From Streptomyces sp. V4I2 (GTDB lineage Bacteria > Actinomycetota > Actinomycetes > Streptomycetales > Streptomycetaceae): a stretch of 64,000 nucleotides of DNA. Position numbers and translations under genes: made by a program. Location of the stretch: positions 1,612,001 through 1,676,000 of the forward strand of contig NZ_JAUSZM010000003.1 in the NCBI RefSeq assembly GCF_030817655.1, written 5' to 3'. The notes below the pieces were generated by a model that saw only the letters and a program-made list of their open reading frames with translations, ran no database searches and was not told the DNA's origin. Shown piece after piece: positions 1-8,470 of the stretch; the first letter of the stretch is position 1, and each line of letters starts with the position of its first letter.

Positions 1-1135
1 CCCGGCCCATGTAGGTGGCCATCTGGACGCCGTGGCCGCAGTAACCCATGGAGTAGTACAGGCCGTTGACGTCACCCGCGTGCGGAACTCGGTCCCAGGA
101 GAAACCGACCATGCCGCCCCAGACGTAGTCGATCCGCGTCCCGGCCAGCTGCGGGAAGATCTCCGTCATCTCCCGCTTGAGGATGTCGCCGCTCTTGACG
201 TCGGAGGCCGGGTTGGAGGGGGCGAAGCGGGCCCGGCCGCCGAAGGCGAGGCGGTTGTCCGGGGTGAGACGGACGTAGTGGCCGACATTCTTGTGGGCGA
301 CCAGCAGGCGGCCGTTCGGGATGAGCTCCTTGGCGCGTGCCTCCCCCAGCGGCTCGGTGACGATGATGAAGCTGCCGACGTTGATCAGCCGCTTGCGGAA
401 CCACGGCATCGACTTGTCGGTGTAGGCGTCCGTCGCCGCCATGACCTGCTTGGCACGGATGGTGCCGTTCATGGTCTCCACCAGGAAGCCGCCGCCGGGG
501 AGGCGGGTGAGGCCGGTGGCGGCGTTGCGCTCGTGGATCTCGGCGCCGGCACGCTCGGCGGCGTCTGCCAGGCCGCCGACGAACTTGCCCACGTGCAGGC
601 CCGCGCTGAGCGGGTCGAGCAGGGCACCGTGGTAGTAGTCCGTGCCGAGCTCGGCCCGCAGTTCGCTCTTGCTCAGGACGATCGTCTCGTGGCCGAAGTT
701 GTCGGCCAGGTCGCGCTGCTTGGCCCGCAGGCCGTCGAAGTGCCCGGGCTTGCAGACCGCGCCGAGGCGCCCGGAGCGGTTGAAGTCGCAGTCGATGTTC
801 TCGGTGCGGGTGAGCTCCTCGACGACGTCGACCGCCTCGCGGAAGGCGTCGTACAGCTCACGGGCCCGCTCCTGCCCGTAGCGCTTGCGCGCCTCGGCGG
901 GGCTGATGGTGATGCCCTGGGTGCACATGCTGCCGTTGCGCCCGGAGGCGCCCGAGCCCACCTTGTCCTTCTCGACCAGGACGACCCGGGCGCCCTTGCG
1001 GGCGGCGTGGTAGGCGGTGGACAGCCCGGTGAGACCGCCGCCGATCACCACCACGTCCGCCTCGTCGGGCAGGTCCTTTCCGGAACGGTCGGGGAAGGCG
1101 GGGGCCGTGTCCAGCCAGTAGGGGATCTGCTTCAT
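1..1135 (-). CDS. FAD-dependent amine/amino-acid oxidoreductase (DAO family), 3' end outside window
   Basis: This is the last visible gene of the long minus-strand catabolic operon. Translation from ATG at 1135 starts MKQIPYWLDTAPAFPDRSGK and has the DAO-type FAD-binding fingerprint VVVIGGGLTGLSTAYHAARK near residues 29-48, followed by a GASGRNGS segment. This arrangement is typical of gamma-glutamylputrescine oxidase or glycine/D-amino-acid oxidase relatives. Such enzymes oxidise a C-N bond with FAD and pass electrons to oxygen, giving an aldehyde or keto acid plus amine and peroxide. A GAGGA ribosome site precedes the start, and 48 nt separate it from the HAD gene upstream. About 378 codons are visible before the window edge cuts the C-terminus. 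The family assignment is firm; the substrate is unknown, and an amine or polyamine is inferred from the neighbouring transporter. Confidence 0.85.
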   Translation of the reverse strand, partial: MKQIPYWLDTAPAFPDRSGKDLPDEADVVVIGGGLTGLSTAYHAARKGARVVLVEKDKVGSGASGRNGSMCTQGITISPAEARKRYGQERARELYDAFREAVDVVEELTRTENIDCDFNRSGRLGAVCKPGHFDGLRAKQRDLADNFGHETIVLSKSELRAELGTDYYHGALLDPLSAGLHVGKFVGGLADAAERAGAEIHERNAATGLTRLPGGGFLVETMNGTIRAKQVMAATDAYTDKSMPWFRKRLINVGSFIIVTEPLGEARAKELIPNGRLLVAHKNVGHYVRLTPDNRLAFGGRARFAPSNPASDVKSGDILKREMTEIFPQLAGTRIDYVWGGMVGFSWDRVPHAGDVNGLYYSMGYCGHGVQMATYMGR

Positions 1136-1183
1136 GGCGTGCGTCCTCTGTGTTCTCGGTCTGTTTCGCCGGTGCGCCGTCGG

Positions 1184-1855
1184 TCAGCAGCCGAGCAGCT
1201 TCGGCAGGCCCGACAGGTCGGGCAGTTCGTCGTACGGCTGGTAGTCGGCGCTGCCGGGGCGGCCGTAGCGGTTGATCCACACCCGGCGCTTCAGGCCGAG
1301 GTCGCGGGTCGGGATGTGGTCGTACTCCCAGCCCTGGGCGGTGTGGATGACCTGCGACGGCTCGACGCCGATGGTCTTGAAGGCGTGCTCGAAGGTCTGG
1401 CGGTCCGGCTTGTAGGCGCCGGCCTGCTGGGCGGTGATGACGTGGTCGAACTCCACGCCGATGTTCTCGACGTTCCGCGCGATCAGGTTGTCGTCGGTGT
1501 TGGAGATGATGGCGATCTCGTACTTGGTCTTGAGCTGCCGCAGTGCCTCCGGGACCTCCGGGAACGGGCCGAAGGTGGGGACGGCCTCGACGAGGGCGTC
1601 GCCGTCGGACGCGCGGTACTCCAGGCCGTGCAGGCGCATGGCGTTGCGCAGGCTGGAGTGCAGGATCTCGTGGTACGGGCGGTAGGCCTCCAGGACGGCC
1701 TGGAAGCGCATGACCCGGAAGTCGTCGAGGAACTCGTCGACGTCCAGGTTGTCCAGGTCCAGCCGGCCGGAGTCGGCAAGGATCTTCAGCGTGGTGGGGC
1801 CGAGCTGGAAGTCGACCAGGGTGCCATAGGCGTCGAAGGTGACGATCTCTCGCAT
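1184..1855 (-). CDS. Haloacid dehalogenase type II-like HAD hydrolase
   Basis: A 223-residue HAD-superfamily protein. Motif I is FDAYGTLVD with nucleophilic Asp8, motif II is IISNTDD near residue 116, and the motif III lysine lies in AGAYKPDRQTF. Length and the FDAYGT signature match the haloacid dehalogenase type II subfamily, which hydrolyses 2-haloalkanoic acids. Many members annotated this way in catabolic operons have no proven dehalogenase activity and may act on phosphorylated or other intermediates. It lies 45 nt downstream of the aldo/keto reductase and 48 nt upstream of the FAD oxidoreductase, so it is almost surely cotranscribed. The start ATG at 1855 has a weak GAGG sequence about 12 nt upstream. 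The fold is certain; the true substrate is not. Confidence 0.8.
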   Translation of the reverse strand: MREIVTFDAYGTLVDFQLGPTTLKILADSGRLDLDNLDVDEFLDDFRVMRFQAVLEAYRPYHEILHSSLRNAMRLHGLEYRASDGDALVEAVPTFGPFPEVPEALRQLKTKYEIAIISNTDDNLIARNVENIGVEFDHVITAQQAGAYKPDRQTFEHAFKTIGVEPSQVIHTAQGWEYDHIPTRDLGLKRRVWINRYGRPGSADYQPYDELPDLSGLPKLLGC

Positions 1856-1900
1856 GGTTTTCAGCCTCGATTCGCGGGTTCCGTAAGGGAGTTGGGCTCT

Positions 1901-2839
1901 TCAGACGACGCGTTCGCCGGGGGTGACGATCGCGTCGAGGGCGGCCAGGTCGGCCGCGTCGGGGATCCAGTCGGCCGCCGCCGCGTTGGCGGTGACCTGT
2001 GCTGGGGTCATGGCACCGCAGATGACCGAGCCGACCGCGGGCAGTGCGGCCAGTCCGCCCACGGCGACCTGGAGGAGGGTCAGGCCGCGGTCGGCGGCGT
2101 ACACGGTGAGTGCCTCGACGCGGTCAAGGGCCGCGTCGGTGAGCCAGCCCTGCCGCCAGGACAGCCGGCTGCCGGGCGGGGGTTCCTGGCCACGCCGGTA
2201 CTTGCCGCTGAGCAGGCCGTTGGCCAGCGGGTAGTACGGCAGCAGGCCGATGCCGTGGCGCAGGCAGCCGGGGATCAGGTCGGTTTCCACGCCGCGGTCG
2301 AGCAGGTGATAGCGGGCCTGGGTGGACACGAAGGCGTCGGTGAGCCGCTCGGCGGGGAGGTTCGAGCAGCCGAGGTGGCCGATCTTGCCCTCGTCGACGA
2401 GCTCGCGCAGGGCGGCGACGGTCTCCTCCAGCGGGGTGACGCCGTCCGGCTCGTGGTACTGGTACAGATCGATCCGGTCGGTGCCGAGCCGGCGCAGCGA
2501 CGCCTCGACGGCGTACCGGATGTAGGGACGCGCTCCGCGCCGACCGTACTGGTCCGCGTCGGACCCCATCTCCATGCCGAACTTGGTGGCCAGGACGACC
2601 TGGTCGCGGTGCCCCTTGAGGGCGGCGCCGAGCAGGCGTTCGCCGTCGCCGCGTCCGCTGCCGCTCTCGCCGAACCCGCCGTACATGTCGGCGGTGTCGA
2701 ACAGGGTGATCCCGGCGTCGAGGGCCGCGTGCACGACGGCCTTCGTGCCGTCCTCGTCCAGACGGGAGCCGAAGTTGTTGCCGCCGACGCCGACGACGGA
2801 GACGGTGGGCCCGCGTTCACCGAGCGTGCGATATCTCAT
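1901..2839 (-). CDS. Aldo/keto reductase
   Basis: A 312-residue aldo/keto reductase with the expected tetrad region: FDTADMYG (Asp48, Tyr53) and Lys86 in VVLATKFG, followed by a family-typical region containing YQYHEPD. It should reduce an aldehyde or ketone, or oxidise the alcohol, using NADPH in the cytoplasm. The start ATG at 2839 overlaps the stop of the upstream aldehyde dehydrogenase gene by ATGA, indicating translational coupling. Having a dehydrogenase and a reductase together suggests that an aldehyde intermediate is handled both ways, to acid or to alcohol. The sequence alone does not reveal the substrate. Confidence 0.88.
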   Translation of the reverse strand: MRYRTLGERGPTVSVVGVGGNNFGSRLDEDGTKAVVHAALDAGITLFDTADMYGGFGESGSGRGDGERLLGAALKGHRDQVVLATKFGMEMGSDADQYGRRGARPYIRYAVEASLRRLGTDRIDLYQYHEPDGVTPLEETVAALRELVDEGKIGHLGCSNLPAERLTDAFVSTQARYHLLDRGVETDLIPGCLRHGIGLLPYYPLANGLLSGKYRRGQEPPPGSRLSWRQGWLTDAALDRVEALTVYAADRGLTLLQVAVGGLAALPAVGSVICGAMTPAQVTANAAAADWIPDAADLAALDAIVTPGERVV

Positions 2840-4290
2840 GACCGGTCCCCGAACCCGATGCAGACGTTCTTGGTCTGCGTGTAGCTGGCCAGGGCTTCGA
2901 GGCCCTTCTCCCGGCCCCAGCCGCTGTGCTTGTAGCCGCCGAAGGGGAGTTCGACGCCGGTGCCGATGCCGGTGGCGTTGACGGAGACCTGGCCGGCCCG
3001 GATGCCCTCGGCCAGGCGCATCGCCTTGTCGATGTCACGGGTCCAGACGTAGGAGGACAGGCCGTACGGGCTGTCGTTGGCGATCCGCAGGGCCTCGTCC
3101 GCGTCGTCGAAGCCGATGACCGTGATGACGGGGCCGAAGATCTCCTCGCGGGCACATCGGGCGTCGTTGGTCAGGCCGGTGAGGACGGTCGGCTCGACGT
3201 AGTAGCCGTCGGCCAGTTGGGGGTCCGCCGGAGCGCCGCCGCCCACGCGGACCGTGGCGCCCTCCTGCCGTGCCAGGTCCAGGTAGCCCAGCACCCGGTC
3301 ACGCTGCCGGGCGGCGACCAACGGGCCGATGTCCGGGTCCGTCAGACCGGGACCGACCCGCAGGGTGGCGATCTTCTCGACCAGCCGGTCCAGGAACTCC
3401 TCGGCACCGCGCTGGAGCAGCAGCCGGGTCCCCGCCGAGCACATCTGCCCGGCGTTGCTGAACGACGCGCCCATGATCGCCTTCAGTGCCAGGTCGAAGT
3501 CGGCGTCCGCGAAGACCACGAACGGCGACTTGCCGCCCAGCTCCGTGACGGACGGCACCACGTTGGCGGCGGCGGCCTGGGCGACCTTGATGCCGGTCGG
3601 CACCGAGCCGGTGAAGGTGACCTGGTCGATGCCCGGGTGGCCGGCGAGGGCCGCACCGGTCTCGCCGTCGCCGGGGACGACGTTCAGCACGCCCGGCGGC
3701 AGACCGCACTCCAGGGCGATCCTGCCGATCTCCAGGGGGGTGAGCGGCGCCTCGGGCGACGGCTTGAGCACCACCGTGCAGCCCGCGGCCAGTGCCGGGG
3801 CCGAGCCCCTCGCGGTGTTCTGAAGCGGATAGTTGAACGGGATGATCTGGCCGGAGACGCCGATCGGCTCACGGACCGTGTAGTCGATCAGACCGGGCCC
3901 GAGGGGGATCGTGGAGCCGCCGAGCTTGTCAGCGACGCCCGCGTAGAACTCGAAGTAGCGGGCGGCGGACTCGACATCGGCCTTCGCCTGGCTGAGCGGC
4001 TTGCCGACGTCCTGGCTCTCCAGGCGTGCCAGGCGTTCTCCCTGGTAGCGGATCGCCTCGGCGATGCGGTGGAGCAGCCGGCTCCGGTCGGCGGCACGCA
4101 TCCGGGCCCACTCGGGGGCCGTGAAGGCCGCCCTGGCCGCCGCCACCGCCTGGTCCACGTCCGCCGCACCGGCCAGCGCCACCTGAGCGATGGCCGTGCC
4201 GTCGGACGGGTCGAGGACGGTGAAGGTGCGGCCGTCGGCGGCGGGCACCTGCTTGCCGTCGACGACAAGCAACTGGATATCACCGCTCAT
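2836..4290 (-). CDS. NAD(P)-dependent aldehyde dehydrogenase
   Basis: A 484-residue ALDH-superfamily enzyme. The catalytic general base is Glu250 in VTELGGKSPF, and the nucleophile is Cys284 in NAGQMCSAGTR. The nucleotide-binding region includes PFNYPLQN and FTGSVPTG. It oxidises an aldehyde to the carboxylate with NAD(P)+. Its start overlaps the deacylase stop by ATGA, and its own stop overlaps the aldo/keto reductase start, so three genes are coupled. The sequence resembles betaine-aldehyde or aminoaldehyde dehydrogenases. Given the aminotransferase and amine oxidases in the same operon, an amino- or acylamino-aldehyde is the likely substrate, which is inference from context. Confidence 0.9.
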   Translation of the reverse strand: MSGDIQLLVVDGKQVPAADGRTFTVLDPSDGTAIAQVALAGAADVDQAVAAARAAFTAPEWARMRAADRSRLLHRIAEAIRYQGERLARLESQDVGKPLSQAKADVESAARYFEFYAGVADKLGGSTIPLGPGLIDYTVREPIGVSGQIIPFNYPLQNTARGSAPALAAGCTVVLKPSPEAPLTPLEIGRIALECGLPPGVLNVVPGDGETGAALAGHPGIDQVTFTGSVPTGIKVAQAAAANVVPSVTELGGKSPFVVFADADFDLALKAIMGASFSNAGQMCSAGTRLLLQRGAEEFLDRLVEKIATLRVGPGLTDPDIGPLVAARQRDRVLGYLDLARQEGATVRVGGGAPADPQLADGYYVEPTVLTGLTNDARCAREEIFGPVITVIGFDDADEALRIANDSPYGLSSYVWTRDIDKAMRLAEGIRAGQVSVNATGIGTGVELPFGGYKHSGWGREKGLEALASYTQTKNVCIGFGDRS

Positions 4291-5240
4291 GGCCGGATCT
4301 CCCCCTGCACCTCACCGAAGATGACGACCTCGTCGCCGGGACGGACCGTACGGATCCGGCGCACCCACAGCACGATGCCGTCCTGCGGGGCGCGGACCTC
4401 CTCCAGCTGGTTGCCGTAGTGGTCGACGATGGTCGCGATCAGGTCGCCTTCCTTGCAGGTCTCCCCCGGCTCGGCCTGGGCGACGAAGAAACCGCCGGCG
4501 TCGGAGCGGGCGAAGGTGCCGGAGACGGCGGTGTAGGTGTCCCGCAGCTCCGCCTCGCCGTCGATCATCTTCAACTGCCGCAGGATGTTGCGGATCGAGT
4601 GCATGTGCAGGGCGACGTTCTCCTCGCGGTACGTGCCGCCGCCGACCTCGATGGTGATGGCCGGCTTGCCCGCCGCGAGGGTGGGGTGGCGGACCGTGCC
4701 GCCCCACTTGCCGCCCTTCCAGACCAGGTCGTGCCCGGCCGCGAGGGCGAGGTCGGTCGCCAGGTCCTCGTAGCCGCCCTGGAGGATGACCAGCGGGGCG
4801 ATCTCGCCGAAGGTGCCGCCGGTGTGCAGGTCGACGAGGGCGTCGATGGCGGGGACGACCTGCTCGACGAAGGTGGCGGCCAGGCGCAGGGAGTACGAAC
4901 CGTCCGCGTCACCGGGGAAGATCCGGTTGAGGTTCAGGTGGTCGAGGCCGCTGGTGCGGGCTGCCGCCTCGAACGCCGGAGTGTTCATGCAGGGGATGGC
5001 GACGAGCGTGCCGCGCAGGGTGGCCGGGTCGATCTCGGCGAGGACGCGGCGGACGGCCTCCTGGCCGTCGTACTCGTCGCCGTGCACGCCGGCGTCCACA
5101 CACAGGACCGGGCCGTCCTGGGCGCCGTTGACGACGATCAGCGGGATGCCGAGCTCCACGCCGTAGCTGCTGGTGCCGACGGGGATGAGGCCCTGGGCAC
5201 GCTCGCCGGGGGCGACGGTCAGCGGACCGATGGAGTACAT
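4287..5240 (-). CDS. Succinylglutamate desuccinylase/aspartoacylase-family deacylase (first of two)
   Basis: A 317-residue zinc-dependent amidohydrolase of the AstE/AspA family. Zinc ligands are His53 and Glu56 in GVHGDEYDG and His139 in ALVDLHTGG; the likely catalytic acid is Glu198 in ITIEVGGGT. A beta-rich C-terminal domain follows, as usual. The family removes an acyl group from an N-acyl amino acid; relatives include DoeB, which deacetylates N-acetyl-diaminobutyrate during ectoine breakdown. The ATG at 5240 is chosen because CTGAAAGGAACGAC precedes it directly; the open frame extends upstream, but only inside the aminotransferase gene. Its stop overlaps the ALDH start (ATGA). A second family member is encoded at 10788-11834. 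Ectoine use is not supported because no ectoine hydrolase gene is visible. Confidence 0.85.
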   Translation of the reverse strand: MYSIGPLTVAPGERAQGLIPVGTSSYGVELGIPLIVVNGAQDGPVLCVDAGVHGDEYDGQEAVRRVLAEIDPATLRGTLVAIPCMNTPAFEAAARTSGLDHLNLNRIFPGDADGSYSLRLAATFVEQVVPAIDALVDLHTGGTFGEIAPLVILQGGYEDLATDLALAAGHDLVWKGGKWGGTVRHPTLAAGKPAITIEVGGGTYREENVALHMHSIRNILRQLKMIDGEAELRDTYTAVSGTFARSDAGGFFVAQAEPGETCKEGDLIATIVDHYGNQLEEVRAPQDGIVLWVRRIRTVRPGDEVVIFGEVQGEIRP

Positions 5241-5278
5241 GTCGTTCCTTTCAGAAACGTTTGTGCCGGAAGCAGGTG

Positions 5279-6679
5279 TCACAGGCGGGCGGAGGCCTCG
5301 GCGAGGGTCTGCGCGAGGACGTCGGCGATCTCGTCGAGGAGGGCCCGGTCGCTGATCAGCGGGGGCGCTATCTGGACCAGCGGCGCTGCGCGGTTGTAGA
5401 CGCGGGCCAGGAGACCGGCCTCGCGCAGCCGGCGCGGGATCAGGTCGACGATCAGGTCGGCCCGGGCGGTGTCGCTGAAGCCGCCGCCGTCGAGGTCGCC
5501 GACGAGTTCGCAGGCGTAGAAGAACCCGGCGCCGCGGACGTGGCCGACGATCGGCAGGTCCGTGAGGGACGCCATGCGGTGCGCGAGGTGGTCCTGGAGG
5601 CCGCGGACGTTGTCCAGGATCCTGTCCCGCTCCATGATCTGAAGGCTGCGCAGGGCGATGGCCGCACTCAGCGGGTGCCCGGCGAAGGTGTAGCCATGGT
5701 TGAGGACGGCGCCGGGCCGGTTGATGACCTCGACGACGCGGTTGCTGACCAGGGTCGCGCCCATGGGGGCGTATCCGGCGGTGATGCCCTTGGCGACCGT
5801 GACGATGTCCGGGCGGGCGCCGTAGCGGTCGCCGCCGAACCACTCCCCCAGCCGTCCGAAGGCGGTGATCACCTCGTCGGCGACGAGCAGGAAGCCGTAC
5901 CGGTCGGCCAGGGCTCGAAGGCCCGGCCAGTAGCCCTCGGGCGGGGTGATGCAGCCGCCGCGGTTCTGCACCGGCTCGGCGATGAGCATGGCGACGGTCT
6001 CCGGGCCCTCGTCCAGGATCGCCGCCTCCAGTTCGGCGAGCAGGCGGGCGGTGTACGTGTGGTCGTCCATGTTCTCGGGGGCCTCGAGGGCGAGGCCGAA
6101 GCGGTTGGTGTTGGACACGAACCGGGTCTCGATCGCGCCGGGGCCGTATGGCTCGCGCAGCCCGGGGTCGTCGGTGAGCGACAGGGCGCCGATGGTCAGC
6201 CCGTGGTAGGCGCCGCGCCGGGAGATCGCCTTGGTACGGCCCGGCTCGCCGCGCAGGGCGTGGTAGCGGCGGGTGATCTTCCAGGCGGTTTCCACGGCTT
6301 CGGCGCCGCCGCCCGAGAAGAAGGTGTGCTCGATGTCGACCGGGGCGATCCGGGACAGCCGCTCGGCGAGTTCGATCGCCGTGGGGTGCGCGGAGTTGGA
6401 CCACAGCGGGCTGAAGCACAGCTCGCGCAGCTGCTTCTCGGCGGCTGCGGCGAACTCGGGGGCGTAGGAGTAGCCGAGCTGGCAGCAGTACAGGCCGGAG
6501 AGGCCGTCGATGAAGCGTCTGCCGTCGGCGTCCTCGACGTAGGGGCCCTCGCCGCGCCGGACGACGAAGAGGTTCTCGCCGCCAGGGCCCAGCGAGCCGT
6601 TGGGGGTCATGTTGAGGAGCAGGTGTCTGGCCGCGGTGGCGGACAGGTCGTCGGCGGGGGTGCGGGTGCTGGTGGTCAT
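5279..6679 (-). CDS. Class III PLP-dependent aminotransferase
   Basis: A 466-residue fold-type I aminotransferase of class III (omega-amino acid/diamino acid group). The PLP Schiff-base lysine is Lys297 in VTVAKGITAGY; the preceding Asp is in LLVADEVITAFGR, and a GGAEAVETAWK phosphate-binding segment is near residue 125. It transfers a terminal amino group to a keto acid, giving an aldehyde for the dehydrogenase downstream. Its start overlaps the upstream permease stop by ATGA, and it sits 38 nt upstream of the deacylase gene. The pairing of class III aminotransferase, deacylase and ALDH is the same enzyme set used for diamino-acid catabolism. A second, different class III aminotransferase is encoded at 19456-20724. 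Confidence 0.88.
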   Translation of the reverse strand: MTTSTRTPADDLSATAARHLLLNMTPNGSLGPGGENLFVVRRGEGPYVEDADGRRFIDGLSGLYCCQLGYSYAPEFAAAAEKQLRELCFSPLWSNSAHPTAIELAERLSRIAPVDIEHTFFSGGGAEAVETAWKITRRYHALRGEPGRTKAISRRGAYHGLTIGALSLTDDPGLREPYGPGAIETRFVSNTNRFGLALEAPENMDDHTYTARLLAELEAAILDEGPETVAMLIAEPVQNRGGCITPPEGYWPGLRALADRYGFLLVADEVITAFGRLGEWFGGDRYGARPDIVTVAKGITAGYAPMGATLVSNRVVEVINRPGAVLNHGYTFAGHPLSAAIALRSLQIMERDRILDNVRGLQDHLAHRMASLTDLPIVGHVRGAGFFYACELVGDLDGGGFSDTARADLIVDLIPRRLREAGLLARVYNRAAPLVQIAPPLISDRALLDEIADVLAQTLAEASARL

Positions 6680-7545
6680 GTCGCGGTCTCACTTCCGGCG
6701 GTGAGGCCGACGCCGGGCTCGGTCGGCAGGAGGCCGTCCTGCTTGCCGGAACCGCTCAGCCGGCGCACCGCGGCCACCAGGGCGAGGGCCACGACGGCGA
6801 CCGCGATGAGGATCGCGCTGACGGCCGTCACCGACGGGTCGACGTCGTACTGGAGGACGTTGAACACCTGGACCGGCAGGGTCACGGTGTCCACGGAGGA
6901 CAGGAACTGGGAGATGAAGAACTCGTCGAAGCTGGTGATGAAGGAGAAGATCCCGGCGGCGACCAGTCCGGGCATGGCCAGCGGGAAGGTGATGCGCCGG
7001 GCGACGGTGAGGCGGCCGGCGCCCATGCTGGCGGCGGCGTCCTCCAGCCGTTCGTCGATGCCCTGCAGCGTGGCCATGAGGATCATCACCGCGATCGGTG
7101 AGGCCAGCACGGTGTGGCCCAGCGCGATGGCGATCGGGCTGCCGAGCATCGAGGCCGGCTCGAAGAGCAGGAACAGGCCGAGCGCGAGGACGACCTGGGG
7201 GATCACCAGTGGGGCCAGGACCAGTCCGTAGACCGCCGAGCGCAGCGGCAGGTTGCTGCGGACCAGTGCCGTCGCCGCGGTCACCCCGAGGACCAGTGAG
7301 AAAACCGTGGTCAGGGAGGCGACCAGGGCGCTGAGCGACAGCGCGGCCGGCCACTTGCTGCCGTCGGCGAACAGCACCTTGTACCAGCCGAGCGTCCAGG
7401 AGCTGGGCGGGAAGGAGCCGAAGGCGTCCTTGCCGAAGGAGGTGACGACGATGACGACGATCGGCAGCACGAGGAACAGCAGGATCAGCGTCGAGCACAC
7501 GACGAGCGTGATGCGCCCGGCCAGGGTGGAAGGGAGTCCGGTCAT
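6676..7545 (-). CDS. ABC transporter permease (PotC-like)
   Basis: A 289-residue inner-membrane permease. The translation shows about six hydrophobic segments, the first near residues 12-32, and the EAA loop ASMGAGRLTVARRITFPLAM that docks onto the ATPase. This is the pattern of PotC-type permeases of spermidine/putrescine-class importers. The ATG at 7545 is preferred because it overlaps the stop of the upstream permease gene (ATGA); the frame continues upstream only as a shadow. It works with the partner permease, ATPase and lipoprotein encoded just upstream to import the operon's substrate. It is probably coupled to the aminotransferase downstream, whose start overlaps its stop. Confidence 0.9.
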   Translation of the reverse strand: MTGLPSTLAGRITLVVCSTLILLFLVLPIVVIVVTSFGKDAFGSFPPSSWTLGWYKVLFADGSKWPAALSLSALVASLTTVFSLVLGVTAATALVRSNLPLRSAVYGLVLAPLVIPQVVLALGLFLLFEPASMLGSPIAIALGHTVLASPIAVMILMATLQGIDERLEDAAASMGAGRLTVARRITFPLAMPGLVAAGIFSFITSFDEFFISQFLSSVDTVTLPVQVFNVLQYDVDPSVTAVSAILIAVAVVALALVAAVRRLSGSGKQDGLLPTEPGVGLTAGSETAT

Positions 7546-8465
7546 GATGCGGTACCCCGATTCCGGTACGCCTCGCCGGCCGACTTCAGCATCCTGAGCA
7601 GCAGCAGTCCGGCGAAGGTGAACAGCAGCAGGATGATGCCGAGCGCCGCGGCGCCGTTCCACTGGTCCTGCTTCATCACCTGCTCGTCGATGAGCGAGGC
7701 GACCATGGTCTGCTTCTCCCCGCCCATGAGGGCCGGGGTGAGGTAGTAGCCGAGGCAGAGGATGAAGCACAGGATGCCCGCGTTGACCAGGCCGGGAGCG
7801 ACCAGCGGCAGATAGACGCGACGAAAGATCGTCACCCGTCCCGCGCCCATGCTGGCCGCGGCGGCCATCAGCCGGCGGTCGATGCCCTTCATGACCGCGT
7901 ACAGCAGCAGCACCGTGTACGGCAGCATCACCGAGGTGGTGCCGATGACGACGCCGGTCTCGTTGTAGAGCAACTGGAAGGGCGCACCGGGGATGTGAAG
8001 ACCGGTCAGGGCGTTGTTGATGACGCCGTGTTCACCGAGCAGGATGATCCAGCCGTAGGTGCGCACGAGCGCACTGATGAAGTGCGGGACGACCACGACC
8101 ACCATCACCAGCCCCGCCCACAGGGGCTTGAGCCGGGACACCGCGGCGGCCAGGACGAAGCCGATGACCAGGCTGAGCAGCGAGGTCTCGGCGGAGATCC
8201 GCAGGGTGGTGAGGAGGATCTCCAGGTTGGCGCCCTGGAAGGCGTCGGTGTACCAGTGCAGCGTCAAGCCGCCGTTCTCGCCCTTGAGGCTGAGAAGCAG
8301 GGTGCTGAAGATCGGGTAGATGAACAGGACCAGCAGGTAGATGACGACGGGCGCGGCGTTGAACAGTCCGAAGCGAGTGCGCCGGTCGGACAGCGACACG
8401 CGGCTCCGTCGTTTCTTTCGGGGCACCGGAGCGGCGGAGCCCGACACGGGAGCCAGCACGGCCAT
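7542..8465 (-). CDS. ABC transporter permease (PotB-like)
   Basis: A 307-residue permease with a charged N-terminus (PRKKRRSR) then about six membrane spans beginning near residue 36. The ATPase-docking loop is ASMGAGRVTIFRRVYLPLVA. It is the larger of two dissimilar permeases, as in PotB/PotC pairs. The start at 8465 (ATG with GGGGTGAGAACC upstream) lies 5 nt after the ATPase stop. Longer in-frame extensions lie inside the ATPase gene and are not believable. The protein forms the membrane channel with the next gene's product. Confidence 0.9.
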   Translation of the reverse strand: MAVLAPVSGSAAPVPRKKRRSRVSLSDRRTRFGLFNAAPVVIYLLVLFIYPIFSTLLLSLKGENGGLTLHWYTDAFQGANLEILLTTLRISAETSLLSLVIGFVLAAAVSRLKPLWAGLVMVVVVVPHFISALVRTYGWIILLGEHGVINNALTGLHIPGAPFQLLYNETGVVIGTTSVMLPYTVLLLYAVMKGIDRRLMAAAASMGAGRVTIFRRVYLPLVAPGLVNAGILCFILCLGYYLTPALMGGEKQTMVASLIDEQVMKQDQWNGAAALGIILLLFTFAGLLLLRMLKSAGEAYRNRGTAS

Positions 8466-8470
8466 GGTTC

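Noticed and set aside
32..2884. 950-codon open frame on the plus strand
   Set aside because: It is antisense to four well-supported minus-strand genes. Its product is a low-complexity Gly/Ala/Val/Asp/Arg pattern without any domain, a GC-bias artefact.
4287..5281. Ectoine degradation operon (DoeB/DoeD/DoeC-like set)
   Set aside because: The deacylase, aminotransferase and ALDH families match, but no ectoine hydrolase gene is present, and extra amine oxidases and a HAD enzyme do not fit.
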